Origin: Ophioceras dolichostomum | Taxonomy: Eukaryota > Ascomycota > Sordariomycetes > Magnaporthales > Ophioceraceae | Reading direction: 5' to 3' | DNA: 64,000 nucleotides | Assembly: GCA_003049485.1 (NCBI GenBank) | Contig: PYST01000018.1 | Span: 62,001 to 126,000 of the forward strand | In this document: one piece after another, positions 22,631 to 33,592 of the stretch | Numbering within the stretch: position 1 is the first letter of the stretch | Layout: each line of letters begins with the position of its first letter | Program-made: the position numbers and the translations under genes | Notes under the pieces: generated by a model | What the model was told of the DNA's origin: nothing | What the model saw: only the letters and a program-made list of their open reading frames with translations | Databases searched by the model: none

Positions 22631-23833
22631 ATGACTACAAACACGCAACACCGGGAGCCAGCAGGGATGCCATCCACCACCCCCGTATCTCAAGATGGCG
22701 GTTCTCACGAACAGTCCGCGGAAGCCTCCGAGGAAGAACACAGTCCGAGCTCCCCGCGCGGCAGCAGTAACGCAGAGGCGTCTGGCAAATCCTTGACACA
22801 TTCATCAACAGCATCGTCACCACCGCCGCCGAAGTCGCCTCGCAGGTACAAGTGCATCCTCTGCAGACCGCGCAACCTCAAGTGCGACGGCATGGACGAA
22901 GCCCGCGGCAAGGGCTGCCGCCGATGCGCGATATTCGGCCTGCGCTGCGTGAGCAGCGAAAACCGATACGTCATGACCACCGACCCCGACAGGGCCGGCA
23001 CGGGGCCCCGGCGATTCCTCAGGTTCGAGAAGTGCAAGCCGTGCATCGCGAACGGCCGGTTCTGCGACAGGACGATGCCCTGCATGTCCTGCCTCGACAA
23101 CGACGAAGACCCGGAGAGCTGCAAGCGCAAGCACAACAGGAACACGATACCGGCCGCGCTCGGCGGCGAGGTGTGCGTGCGGCAGCCGCTGTACTTCTAC
23201 GCGCTGGGCTGGAACGGCCGGATGGGCTTCCCCAAGGACCTGCGCAGGCCCGACGTGCCCGGTCCCCCCTACCCGATCGAGCTGTGGGATGAGAACAACT
23301 GGCCGGAGGAGCTGCCGTACCGGCTGGTGCCGGGGACAGGGGTGTATCGCTGGGGACAGTATTATGGACGCCCGCCGAACGGTTTCGGGGAGCTCCCGCA
23401 TGCCCTCGAAGTCCGCGCCCAGGGACTGCCGCTGCCGGCGGTGCCGCCTCCCCTGGTTGTCTCTGTCTCTCCAGCTGCTGCTGCTCCTCCTCCTCCCGAC
23501 AGACAGCAACCGCGCCCACCCGCCACTGTTCTGGCGGAGGCGAGCCAAGGTCACGATCCGACTGTCTCTCGGGGTCCTCCCTGGGGCGAGTTCCAGTGCT
23601 GGATAGATGGCAGCCTGAGCGAGGCGGGGGAGGAAGATGCCGCCGCGAGCTCGCGTGCTAGTGGCAGTGGCAGCAGCGACCGCAGTGATGCCATCTTGGC
23701 TGCTGCCGCCCCCGAAGCAGGAGATGCAGGAGATGATCGCTCGGATGTTTCTGGGAGCGCCTCAGTGGCGGACGAGGATCCGCAAGCCGGGACTGACCTC
23801 GACGAGGAGGAAGAGGACATATTCGTCAGGTAG
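22631..23833 (+). CDS. Protein with two consecutive Zn2Cys6-like cysteine arrays
   Basis: A single-exon frame of 400 residues starts in the good context CCACAATGAC. Cysteines 75, 78, 85, 96, 99 and 106 form C-x2-C-x6-C-x10-C-x2-C-x6-C, the Zn(II)2Cys6 binuclear cluster pattern. A second array, cysteines 135, 138, 145, 151, 154 and 164 (C-x2-C-x6-C-x5-C-x2-C-x9-C), follows after 28 residues. Arg/Lys residues surround both, as expected for DNA contact. The N-terminus is Ser/Pro-rich; the C-terminal third is Pro- and Ala-rich and ends in an acidic stretch (DLDEEEEDIF) that could activate transcription. No fungal transcription-factor middle homology domain is visible. It is probably a nuclear DNA-binding regulator, but one cluster may instead serve in protein contact. 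Confidence 0.8.
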   Translation: MTTNTQHREPAGMPSTTPVSQDGGSHEQSAEASEEEHSPSSPRGSSNAEASGKSLTHSSTASSPPPPKSPRRYKCILCRPRNLKCDGMDEARGKGCRRCAIFGLRCVSSENRYVMTTDPDRAGTGPRRFLRFEKCKPCIANGRFCDRTMPCMSCLDNDEDPESCKRKHNRNTIPAALGGEVCVRQPLYFYALGWNGRMGFPKDLRRPDVPGPPYPIELWDENNWPEELPYRLVPGTGVYRWGQYYGRPPNGFGELPHALEVRAQGLPLPAVPPPLVVSVSPAAAAPPPPDRQQPRPPATVLAEASQGHDPTVSRGPPWGEFQCWIDGSLSEAGEEDAAASSRASGSGSSDRSDAILAAAAPEAGDAGDDRSDVSGSASVADEDPQAGTDLDEEEEDIFVR

Positions 23834-26033
23834 ATAAAGAAATAACTACCCCAGGTGCCTGCCTACCTAGCTAGATGGTATCTACCGGACCCGACGGAGC
23901 ATTTATACGGGCACATGACATCGAGACGGATGTAGCATCAAGCATCGAGCGTTGTGGTACAGATATAGCAGGGGCTAGCGGGCCAATAGAAAATCGAGAA
24001 TAAATCCACTTTGCGGTCAGGGGGGACCCACATTACTGAACATCACGTCCTCACTTCTGCCCCGAGAGCAGATATCGCCGTGGACTTTGTATTTTTTATT
24101 TTTTATTTTATGGTTCTAATAGTTCTCGAAGCTTGCGCCACTAAAGATCGAACCTGACCGACAGTCTGATCATGTCATCGTGCTCAGCCTCGAAGCTGTC
24201 GCGGGGTAGGATCCGTTGTCAAAGGAGCCCGAATTGTTGAGACAGACGTCCCTCAGCTGATGGATGGTTCAACAGAATAGCTGCCTTCCTCTTGTTGATC
24301 CACAATTGTAGTAGAATGGATGCTCTGCGGCTGGTTTAGGATCTTCTGGGTCGCGGTTGATCCATTGGGCTGGCGAAGTCGACTGATTGTTCCCTGTTCT
24401 AGATGCTGTCGCTGCAGTAATACGGCTTTTGCTTGGATGATTTTGATTTTTGTGCGTCGCACTCTGGGGAAGCTACTTGGGAAGACATAATGGCAGTGAT
24501 AAGGAAGGAGAACAAAGAAAAGTGTTTCGTAACGCTTGATTTTACACCTGTGATAAAGAGCCCAGCAGGGGGGCAAAGTGAAAAGTGTGAGAGCCCTCGT
24601 TCAGGGTGTCGAGGTTGGAACCGTGTTCGACAAGGTCGTTCGATAATGGCTTGATTCTACGAGAGCTACGGGCTACTCATAGCGAGCGCCCAGGCGGGCT
24701 GCTGCCGGAAGGTGAGCGACATGAAGCTGGCTAGAGAGAGGGCTCGACAGAGAGGCGGAAGGCGTGCTACGGCCGGAGACAGATAGCGGCGGGCACCCGG
24801 CTGGCCCCAGAGCTTGGCGCATATCTATCTATCGAGTAAGTAAGTCGGGTGCTTTGGGGCATCAGCCACGTCAGAGAGACGCGTTGCGTGTTTACGTTCA
24901 GCCAGTGAAGCCGAAGTTGGTCGGGCCTTCGAGCTGGAACTGATTTTTGGTAGGCAAGCCGTCTGGGGCCCAAATCAACCTCAGCTGGAGTGCTTGTGCC
25001 AGCAGTGGCTATTCGGGAAGTGTACAATAGTATCAAGACGGAGAGTGAGGAGCTGCTTTACAATTCTTGGTCTCGTCGTCCCCGCGCCGTGATGTCTCGC
25101 GTCTCGACGGGCTCGGAGGGCATGCAGTTATCCAACGCGGTTACGGACGAATATGCCACTGGCGCGTTACCGTCTGAATATCAAGCTTCTTTCCTGTTTA
25201 CATACATTCAACTACCGGGGCAACTGCGCCCCTTCCTGTATCTATTTCCCGGCCCCGGTCAACCTGATACCACAAAAATATTTTTCCTTTTTCCCCCCTC
25301 CGCAGAGCCACACCACGAACATCACCAGAGAACCCTACACCGCAAACGAGACTACGATAGTAGCAGACTGCTTCTTTTGCTTTCTCTCGTCTCTTCTGCT
25401 TTCTCCTCCTCGGCTTTGCCTTCTTTAGTCTTTTCTGGCCTTTTCCCGCCCGTTTTGCTCTCTTCTCGCCTGTTTTCACCTTCTCTCGACTCTTCTGCCC
25501 TTCTCTCGTCGTTTTACCTTTTTTCAGCGTTTCTGCCTTCTTTCGGCTTTTCTGCCTTCTCTCGTCCGCTCTACCTTCTTCCGCTTTTCTGCCCTCTCTC
25601 GTCTCTTCTTTCTGCCTCCCTGTCGTCTCTTCCGCCTTTCTCTCGCGTCTTTCGTTTCTTCCGCCTTCTTTCACCTTCTCTCGCCTTCTCCGGCTTCTCT
25701 CGTCTCGTTTGCGTCGCCTTCTCTCGTCTGCTCTCCTCGCTCTGTCAATACCAAGGTACGTGCTCACGTGCCCACGTCTCTTTGAAAAAGAGGCTTTGCT
25801 TCGCGATCTAGCATTCTCCCCTTGTTACTATTCTCCCCCGGTTGTTCGCTTTAAACCTACGAGCACTTGATGCCCCCGACTGCCGACTGACGTCGCCCGA
25901 ACGAACTTGTCTTAACCACAAATACCTCCCCAATGTGACGGTCCACCCCCCTCTTTTTTTGCCATCCACAGTTTTTGCTAACGTTTTCCATCCGCACGCG
26001 TGATTTGGTGCGTAAAAAGCAAAGACGAGAAAA
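23834..26033. other. Intergenic region with pyrimidine-rich minisatellite
   Basis: 23834-25090 shows no coding character; it includes A/T-rich bits (a TTTTTATTTT repeat near 24090) that may be the 3' UTR of the zinc-cluster gene. 25370-25745 is a degenerate C/T-rich tandem repeat annotated separately. 25746-26033 precedes the next gene and begins with a possible donor (CCAAGGTACGTG), so an intron in the 5' UTR is possible. Confidence 0.4.
25370..25745. repeat. Degenerate C/T-rich minisatellite
   Basis: About 375 bases consist of variations on CTTTTCTGCCTTCTCTCGTC, with almost all pyrimidine on the plus strand. The unit is roughly 15-20 bases and the copies are diverged. It lies about 300 bases upstream of the gene at 26034. 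Confidence 0.7.
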
Positions 26034-26836
26034 ATGGCTTCCAAGGACGCCAACGTCAACGAGTGGATCTGCGAGGATGCGCAGCTCTACAATGAGACGA
26101 AGATGGAATATGTAAGTTGCGAATCATCAACCATTTTTGGATGCCTTTTCTTTTTCGCTTTTTCTTCGCTTTTTCTTCTCTTTTTTTTCTTGTTTTCTCT
26201 CTCTCTTTTCCCCATTTTCTTCTCCGTTTTTTCTCTCCGTTTTTTCTCTCATTTCTTTTCTTCATTCTCGTTTCCCCCCTTCCCCCTCCCCCCCCTTTCC
26301 CCCCTTTATTTTTCCTTTATTTTTTCCCCTCTTTTGCCCTCTCTTTTTATCTCTCTCTTTTCCCTCACGTTTTTCCTCACCTTTTTTTCTCTTCATTCTT
26401 CATTCTTCATTTTTTTTTGCTTCGTTTGCTTCTTTTCCTCCTTCCCTGCTGACAGCAAAAATGGGGGCGACAGCTCCTGGCCGAGCTGCGGACCATGTCC
26501 GCCAAGTTGGAGAGGGCAGCAATGCTCTGCATGCTCTCCATGGAGGATGCAGGCCTCCCGCAGCCGCCGGGCCGGGACGACAACGACAAGGACAGGGCCG
26601 ACAAAGAGGCCGCTGTCAAGCGGGCCTTCCAGGAGGTCGACACCGTGGGCGACCACCGGTCCGGCGCCAAGGCCAAGGTCGCCCACCTCAGGGCCAAGCT
26701 CAGGGGCCTTTGGGGGATGGACGGTGGCCGCCAGTGCCGCGGCCACGACGGTGGCAATGACGACGCCGCCGCCGCTGCTGACGACGACGACGATGACAAG
26801 TACGACAGCGGCATTCGCCGGACGTTTCTCTCCTAG
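26034..26836 (+). CDS. Unknown small acidic protein with long pyrimidine-rich intron
   Basis: Exon 1 (26034-26111, MASKDANVNEWICEDAQLYN...KMEY) and exon 2 (26456-26836) join at phase 0 across a 344-bp intron (GTAAGT ... CTGACAG). The intron is nearly all C and T. The product is 152 residues: an N-terminal helical part (GRQLLAELRTMSAKLERAAM), a charged middle and an acidic end (DDDDDDKYD). The frame ends at TAG 26834-26836. The same frame then stays open to a TAG ending at 27154, adding residues of very similar acidic character (EDAVEDIRDDDDDHHHEEA; NNGWDDWKWSGEE). The true protein may therefore be longer, with the first TAG a nonsense mutation, a sequencing error or a skipped codon. No family is recognised. 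The start ATG (AAAATGGC) is well placed. Confidence 0.6.
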
Positions 26837-27154
26837 AAGGAGGGGGCGGAGGCGGATGCTGCTGGCGATGATGTCGCGAGCAGCGTGGGCACGATGTGCC
26901 CGGTCATCGGCGGTGAGGACGCCGTCGAGGATATCCGGGACGACGACGACGACCACCATCACGAGGAGGCCCGCCATGCTTCTGTTTGGGTGGAGGAGGA
27001 GGACGTCCAGGAGCAGCAGCGTGACCCGGACGCTAACAATGGCTGGGATGACTGGAAGTGGTCCGGTGAGGAGGCCCAGTGTTATGGCTGGAGCCGGAAC
27101 CCTGTGCAGGGCGAGCATGGCGCTGCCCCGGCCGATGATGAAGACAAGTGGTAG

Positions 27155-27666
27155 ATATAGCAGGCCATGAAGGGCCGGGGCTCCAAGCCGTGATTGGGGT
27201 GGACAAGGCGTCGGCGGGCTGTACCAAGGCCGAGAGCGGTAATGGGTGGGAAGCATACTCGCCGAGAAACGAAGTCAGCAGCCCCCCAATCCTATCCCCC
27301 ATATATCACCTCACTTCCTGCGTTTCCCCCTTTTCACATACAGAGTTCGACTTCGATATTAGTTTGCAGGGAGAAGTGTGGATAGGAAAGGACAAGAAAG
27401 GATAGATTCTGTGGAGATATCCAGTCCTAGATAGGTAATGATATCCTCCACCAAGTCGAGGTGCCCTCACTCGCTCGCCAACGACCCAAATGCCACGAAG
27501 AGAGAGATATGCCTGGTAACCAGAATAACGCCTTTCCCTCTCAAATATACATCCAGGTAGCAGCCTCGTCCGTGACCTGCATAGTCCCCGCCTCAAGGAC
27601 GGCAAGACGGCGGGCGTGCCGACCGCTCTAGCACCAACATGCTTCCTTCCTCCTCCCCTTAGACAT
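27155..27666. other. Short convergent intergenic region
   Basis: This 0.5-kb spacer lies between two convergent genes and should hold both 3' UTRs. Nothing else was seen. Confidence 0.4.
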
Positions 27667-29615
27667 CTATAACCTCCGCCTCTCCCTCTCCCTTAGCCCC
27701 TGCAACCTCGTAGCCTCCATCTCCTCAGCAACGACCTTGTTGAACTCGTCCGCATTGTCGATATAAAGGTGATGGCCCGCATTCTGCACAATAACAACCC
27801 TCGCGCTTCCGTTCTCCCTCCGCTTCTCCTCGGCCGGGGCGGTCGTGAGCGCCTTGACGACGCGGGCCTTCAGCTTCTCCGCGGCCGCGAAACCGCCCGC
27901 GACGTCCATCCAGTCGTGGTCGCCGTACATCATGACCACGGGGATCCCCGTCTCTCGCTCGGGGGGCGTCACGCTTCCGTCGGGGGTGGAAGTGGCCGGG
28001 GAGATGGTTTGGCGCCCGACGTCCGCGATGCGGTTGATGATGGGCGAGCGCGCGTACGCGCCGGGCGCGAGGATGTAGGGCAAAGCGTACTCGCCGCTGC
28101 CGCGCTGGCGGAAGAGCGAGTACGCGTAGGTGTGCAGCGCTTGGGACTCGTCGGACGGCAGGTGGTTGAAGCGTCGGGACGTCCACCCGGAGACGAAGCG
28201 CGGGCCGAGGGGGCCCGAGAGCCGGACTATGCTGAAGGGGGAGACGTTGGCGTCCCAGAGCCAGGTGAACCACTTGGAGAGCGGGCGGCGTTGGGGCGCT
28301 GCGGAGGAGGGGTCGCCCGTGGCGGCGGCGGCGGCGCGCTGCTTCTTCTGGGCGTTCATGAAGTTGTTGTTGTCTGCCGGCCTGGGCCGCTTGTGCGGAT
28401 TCGCCGTGTCGTGGACGATCGACTCCTGGTCGCGGGTGAACTCGTCTGCTAGAGCTGATTCCGAAGGCTCGGGCATGTCGGCGTTGACGGCGTAAGGGTC
28501 CTCGGGGATGCCGACGGGCGAGGCGAGGATCAGCTTGTTGAGGCGGCCGGGGTACTTCAGCGCGTACGACACGGCCAGGTAGCCGCCCAGCGAGTGGCCC
28601 ATCAGGGTGAACCTCTCGATGTTGCGGATCTTGCGCCACTCCTCCAGCGAGTCGACGAACCAGTCCTCCGCCTCGCGGATCTTCCCCTGCTGGTCACGCG
28701 CCGAGACCTTGAAGGGCGGGCGCGACGAGTTGCCCATGCCCAGCATGTCGAGCGCGTACAGCCGCCATCCCTTCGCCCGGCTGAGGGGCTCGAAGTTCTT
28801 GTAGAAGAACCCTAGCCCGGCCCCGTAGCCGTGGAGCATCACCAGCGTGTCGTCGACCTGCTCGCCGACCCGCTCGACCGAGAACTCGTTCAGGGCCCGG
28901 TTCTTGCCCGAGAGAGGCACCATCGTCGAGTGCCATATCCGGTTGCCGTGTGGGTCGGTGCTTCGGCTGCTGGTGTCCGAGTCGCTCGCGCTTCCGCTTC
29001 CGCTGCTGGTGTCCGAGTCGCTCGCGCTTCCGCTTCCGCTTCCGCTTCCGCTTCCGCTTGAGCTGGTGGTGGTGTCGATCGAGGTAGCGGGCCGGACGAA
29101 GGGGATGTAGGAAAGGACGTTGCTCTCCGCGATGGGAGACGTTACGCTTGTCCACTGAAGCCAAGAAATCAAAGTTAGGCCAAGTTTGGCTAGGCTAACG
29201 CACAATACAGCATGCCGTGTGACCGTTGCTTGACAGGGAGGGGCTGTGAGACCCTGAGACTTACCCACTGGTACGCGGCGTCTTTGTAGCCTAGGGGAAA
29301 GTACGTGAGCTTTGCCGGATCACTGCCGGTGGGCGCTTGGGCACGCTGGGAGGCAAGCATTGGCTTCTGTCTATGGGCGTGCTCGTTACTGTTGCTGCTG
29401 GTGCTCGTGCTGCTGTGCGTGGAGGCCGCGGCAGACGCCGGGACGGCGTTGGTCGACATCGTGAGGTGGTTGCCGTTGCTGTTACAGCCGGGGTTGGCCG
29501 TTGTCGTAGAGGTGGCGGTCGACGTCGACGATGGTGGCGGTGGCTCGAGTCTAGAGAGCACAACGACCGGCTTAACTCGCGAGACTTGCGCCAACACAAG
29601 GGAATTCTTGATCAT
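27667..29615 (-). CDS. Alpha/beta hydrolase of the CGI-58/ABHD5-Cld1 family
   Basis: Exon 1 (29265-29615) and exon 2 (27667-29154) join at phase 0 across a 110-bp intron (GTAAGT ... CTTCAG), giving 612 residues. The fold signatures are present: oxyanion HGYGAG near residue 225, nucleophile elbow GHSLGGY with Ser near 305, acid-turn region MMYGDHDWMD, and the terminal His in NAGHHLYID near 578. That last segment is H-x4-D (HHLYID), typical of the CGI-58 / yeast Cld1, Ict1 and Ect1 group, which act as phospholipid deacylases or acyltransferases. Residues 1-190 are Ser/Thr/Asn-rich, with Gly-Ser and Asp-Ser repeats (GSGSGSGSGSASDSD), and may include a mitochondrial targeting stretch. Cld1 is a mitochondrial cardiolipin deacylase; assigning that exact substrate here is inference. 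Confidence 0.85.
28972..29061. repeat. Coding GS/SD tandem repeat in the hydrolase gene
   Basis: On the plus strand, units such as CTGCTGGTGTCCGAGTCGCT followed by CGCGCTTCCGCTTCCG recur twice, then CTTCCG triplet pairs continue. They encode alternating Gly-Ser and Ser-Asp residues in the disordered N-terminal part of the hydrolase. Confidence 0.7.
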
Positions 29616-30694
29616 TCCTGCGCCGGAAAGGACTTATGAGAGGGGGTGTCGCCCCGGTTTTAAACTCGAAGCAGCAGATGCCCGCGCCGGATCGGAGTCG
29701 GTAGGAAAGGAGGAGTGCCTGACAATCATTTCCTGATTATTTTTAGGTAGCGGCGTGGGTGACGAGTCTCGCACTCGCTCAGCAGCCAACAAAAGTGACA
29801 TGCACATTTGGGCCTAGCCTGTCGCGACCCCTTCTTCCCCTCACTGGAATCTCTGCATCCGCCCTCTGGTAATAATCCCACGGTGCCCGTAGAACCCGAA
29901 ACCCGCCGGCTTGAAACGGTGGAGATTGCCTTCTGGCTTCCTCGGTTCAGGCGTTTCTCAGCCCTGGGAGCGGATGGAGAGTCCCTCCGGAACCCGACGC
30001 TCAGACCCTGAGAAGACCCCTGGACCTCTTCAATCAATTGCTTGTGAAGAAGAAAAGTGATGACGTTTTGTTGATTTTTGGACGGTCTGAAAATGAGATC
30101 AACTGATGCTCTAGCGGGAAATATTCAAGCCACGCTGGCTTCACGCCCTCGCGCTCCAGTAGCTGTACCACCTAGAAACAACGCCGACAACCGAGTCCGA
30201 AACCCACGCATCCCTCAAATAATCCATTGGGAGAGCGAATTCTAGAATCCACGAAGAAATCCACCGTCGTCATCACTGCTGAGGAGGACGGGACCAGCAA
30301 CGCGGCCACTTGCCAAACCCAACAAGTGGAGGCAGGCCCCGGAGCTAACTATTGGGCAAACTCCCGAAGCTCCGTTGACCGCTCCTATCGCCGACCTCAA
30401 CAAGAACACACGCTCCTTTCAGTGCTACCCCTTGCGGCGGCACAATCCACTGGGCCACAATTTGCATGACTGCTACGCCTGCTACCTGTCCACTACTTTC
30501 TTTCCTGCCGGCTACCTTCCTCTAACAGTGCCTAGTACCGACGGGGGTGGATGGGTGGTGGTGGTGGTCGAATCCCGCCAAAATCTAAAAATCGCGATTC
30601 GAGGCCTAGCCCGGAGTGGAGGAGGGAAGATCTTGGAAAGAAATCAAAGAGTCGACGGAGGAGGATCCTCTTTCGCCGCCCGCCGCCTACGACG
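29616..30694. other. Divergent promoter region between the hydrolase and SPO7
   Basis: The hydrolase starts leftward at 29615 and SPO7 rightward at 30695, so this 1.1 kb carries both promoters and 5' UTRs. No third gene or repeat was recognised. Confidence 0.45.
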
Positions 30695-32185
30695 ATGGCG
30701 GACGACCTGGACTCGATCGTCAAGGGCGCGCCGCTGCCCGGGCGGGAGTCCGCGGCCAAGAGTGTCACCGGCACAAGCCCGATCATGGCGACGTCGGCCA
30801 CGGCCAAACCGGGCGACCCGCTGTCGCACACGCCCTCGTCGCCCTCGATGATATACCTCAACCTGCTGATCCTCGAGGCGTCGCTCCGCGCGCAGTACCT
30901 GGAGCTCCGGGCGCGCAGGCGGCACCACACTTTCTTCCTCACGCTTCTGACGCTGTGGACGGCGGGGTTCGGCTACGCGCTCTTCTTCGCCCCGCGCGAG
31001 GACGGCATCGGCGTCGGCGGCTCAGTGTACTGGATGGTCGAGGCCGCCGAGAAGCTGTGCTTCATGGGCGGTGTCATCACGGCCGTGCTGGTGTGGGCCA
31101 CGGGCATATGGGACAGAGGCGTGCGCTGGCCGCGGCGGTGGTTCGGCATCTCGAACCGCGGGCTGAGGGCCTTCAACTGCAAGCTCGTCGTGTCGCACAG
31201 GTCCTGGTGGGCCGAGATCTTGAGCACCGTGGGCTGGTTCCTGACCTACGGCCTCTTCTCCAACGCCACGGCCACGGCCGCCGGCTCGTCGTACCGCTAC
31301 ATCGACCCGGCCATCCTGCGCGAGGTCGACCGCGAGCTGAACCTGTCGGCCGTCGGCCACCCGACCCTGCCGATCGTGAGCGAGGACGAGGAGCGTGGGG
31401 GCCGCGGCCACGAGGAGGATCTGGCGCCCGGAGGCGACTACGTCAAGCTGCTGCTGCTGGCAAAGCCGTTCTCGCCCACCTTCCGCGAGAACTGGGAGCT
31501 GTATAGGACCGAATACTGGGAGCGCGAGAACGAGCGGCGCGCGCTAATCAGCGCGAAGCTCAAGCAGCGAGACCGCCAGCTGCGGAAGCAGCAGCGCGGC
31601 GGCTGGCTGCTGTGGTGGACGCCGTGGTACCGCGTGGAACAGCCGGAAAGGCCATCTGCCGTGGCGCACGCCGGTGCAGGCGGTACGGGATCGCCTGCTG
31701 GTAGCATCAGGGGCATGGGCGGCGTCGATGGTGAGAAGGCGCACCTCCACCCGCGCCACGCTGTCATCGAGCGCGAGCACCGCCGCACGCGGAGCAGTAG
31801 CGTGCGCAGGGGATCGATGTCCGGCACGCCCTCGCGGAGCTCCACGCCCACGATCGAGCTGGAGGAGGGGGCCGTTGTTGGCGGAGTAGGAGGAGTAGGA
31901 GGAGGGGGAGGAGTCGCCCGCAAGGCCAGCACGGCGTCCAACGCCTCGGACAAGCGGAGGAAGAAGACGCCCTCTACGTCCGGGTCGCTGAGGGGGTCGC
32001 AGAAGCGGCCCGCTGTCGAGTCCCGGTCGGTGACGCCTGAGAACCCGTCGCCGCTAGCCAAGGATGGTGGTGGCAGCGGTCGTGGTGCCTCTGTGGCGCC
32101 TGATGAAGTGGGGGGTCGGCGGCTGAGGCACGCCGGCTCGTCGAGGTCCTCGCTGCCACCGCCATCGCCGACTGGGACGTTGTGA
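30695..32185 (+). CDS. SPO7: Spo7-like regulatory subunit of the Nem1-Spo7 phosphatase
   Basis: A single exon of 496 residues. The start ATG (30695) begins MADDLDSIVKGAPLPG; the frame is open further 5' but has no better start. Family features: the conserved segment SSPSMIYLNLLILEASLRAQ, two transmembrane helices at about residues 79-98 (FFLTLLTLWTAGFGYALFFA) and 120-139 (KLCFMGGVITAVLVWATGIW), a cytosolic part beginning RWFGISNRGLRAFNCKLVV, and the late motif KPFSPTFRENWELYRTEYWE. Spo7 partners the phosphatase Nem1 at the nuclear/ER membrane and activates the lipin Pah1, shifting phosphatidate into diacylglycerol. The C-terminal 170 residues are a basic Ser-rich disordered tail (HRRTRSSSVRRGS; DKRRKKTPSTSG) that is longer than in yeast. 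Confidence 0.88.
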   Translation: MADDLDSIVKGAPLPGRESAAKSVTGTSPIMATSATAKPGDPLSHTPSSPSMIYLNLLILEASLRAQYLELRARRRHHTFFLTLLTLWTAGFGYALFFAPREDGIGVGGSVYWMVEAAEKLCFMGGVITAVLVWATGIWDRGVRWPRRWFGISNRGLRAFNCKLVVSHRSWWAEILSTVGWFLTYGLFSNATATAAGSSYRYIDPAILREVDRELNLSAVGHPTLPIVSEDEERGGRGHEEDLAPGGDYVKLLLLAKPFSPTFRENWELYRTEYWERENERRALISAKLKQRDRQLRKQQRGGWLLWWTPWYRVEQPERPSAVAHAGAGGTGSPAGSIRGMGGVDGEKAHLHPRHAVIEREHRRTRSSSVRRGSMSGTPSRSSTPTIELEEGAVVGGVGGVGGGGGVARKASTASNASDKRRKKTPSTSGSLRGSQKRPAVESRSVTPENPSPLAKDGGGSGRGASVAPDEVGGRRLRHAGSSRSSLPPPSPTGTL

Positions 32186-33592
32186 AGGAAGCATTCATAA
32201 AGGGTCGTTTTGTTTTTCTTTGATCGTACACACACACACATACACTTGGAGTAGAGACAAGCTTAGCACTTTGGAGAAGAGGAGGGGATGGACGGCAAAT
32301 CTCAAAATGCTTAATGTACCACTGGGCCACTCTGGCAGCCATCGCCATCGCCGAGAGGTTTCTTCATAATGCTATAGCTTTGTTTAGGACCAACCATGCC
32401 AGATTTTAGATACGAGCAATGACAGGGCATCCATCCAACTTGAGAGGATTGTAAATATCCAGTTAACGTGTGTTCCTAAGGCTATGTATACCATTTTGCT
32501 TTAGAGCAGCCCTGAGGTGCTGAAATCAAAACCGAGCTCATTGCCTCCAGTAGGGTCCCTCCTGGGTACTGATCTATCGTCTACTTTCGTCCCTTTGAGT
32601 TTGGAAGGAGCAATGACAGGCCCAGGTAGACCTTTGGAAGGCAGCCCTGCGCTTGGGGGACCTGGCTTCCTCCGTTCTCCGCACCACGGCGAGGCGAGGC
32701 GGCTCAAGCCACGACCAACTCTATTTTCACTGCGCTGCGCTCACGAGATTGAAGTCGGGACTCGGGAACCCCGCACAACCAACCAGCCATCCCTCAACTG
32801 AAAGAAATCAAAAGCAAAATCAAAAATCAAAAACTTCGAGTTTCATTTCTTTCGAAACGTGAGGCTTTTTACGTTCGAGGGAATATTTGATTTCTGACCT
32901 GTCGTTCTTAACGGTGAGTTTTATTGCTTGATTTCTCTTTTTTGTGGGATTCAACATCCCGCTGGAGGAGACGAAATCTGCCTGCTCAGTGCAGTGGTCT
33001 TCCAGTCACCAGTTTTACTGACGGGTGTGCAAATTCTCGGGCATCACGGCTCTTCGGCAGATGGATTCATACATTCACCATTGACCACGCCTATTATCAT
33101 CTTTGGCGAGCTGGGACTGCAGAACGGGAGCTGTCACTTATTTGCGTGTCCGCCTCGGAGCGACATTCATTTTCTTTTCGCCTTCTTTCGCGACCTTCTT
33201 TTGAGAGGATTGCACCAACCGATTTTTCGGGACCAACCACCACCACTCGTGACCTGCGACCTAGCGTTGTCATCCTCTCTCCATCCACTCATTCATCTCC
33301 ATCCAAACAAGCCACTACACTACAGCAACGCCCGTTGTCCGGTGGTGTGGATCACGTTTTCCTTCCTCCTCAGGTCACACCATTCAGAGGAAACACAAAC
33401 CAACAACAACAGACAAGCGACAAGGCAAGGCGCGCTGCGCTGTGCTGGCCTGCCCGCTGGCAGTCCCACACCCTAGGCCTCCTCATATCCCAATTCGCGC
33501 TTTGTGCGGCATACATGTCGGCAGCAAGCAATATAACACACCCCGGACTCAGCTTCAGCTTCAGCGGAGCAGGCAGAGCAACCGCATCAACC
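32186..33592. other. Intergenic region, 3' of SPO7 and 5' leader of the phosphatase-like gene
   Basis: A short CA repeat lies at about 32227-32243. From about 32924 the frame of the phosphatase-like gene is open upstream of its chosen ATG, but there is no good Met until 33515 and the composition is not protein-like, so most of it is read as promoter and 5' UTR. Confidence 0.4.

Noticed and set aside
25198..25767. 189-codon minus-strand Lys/Arg/Glu-rich frame over the minisatellite
   Set aside because: The charged composition is what a purine-rich strand yields; there is no similarity, good start or splice support.
26034..27170. 378-codon unspliced frame through the pyrimidine-rich intron
   Set aside because: The intron part codes only Phe/Leu/Ser from C/T bias and the later part is Arg/Thr/Ser-rich shadow sequence; the spliced frame has normal composition and consensus splice sites.
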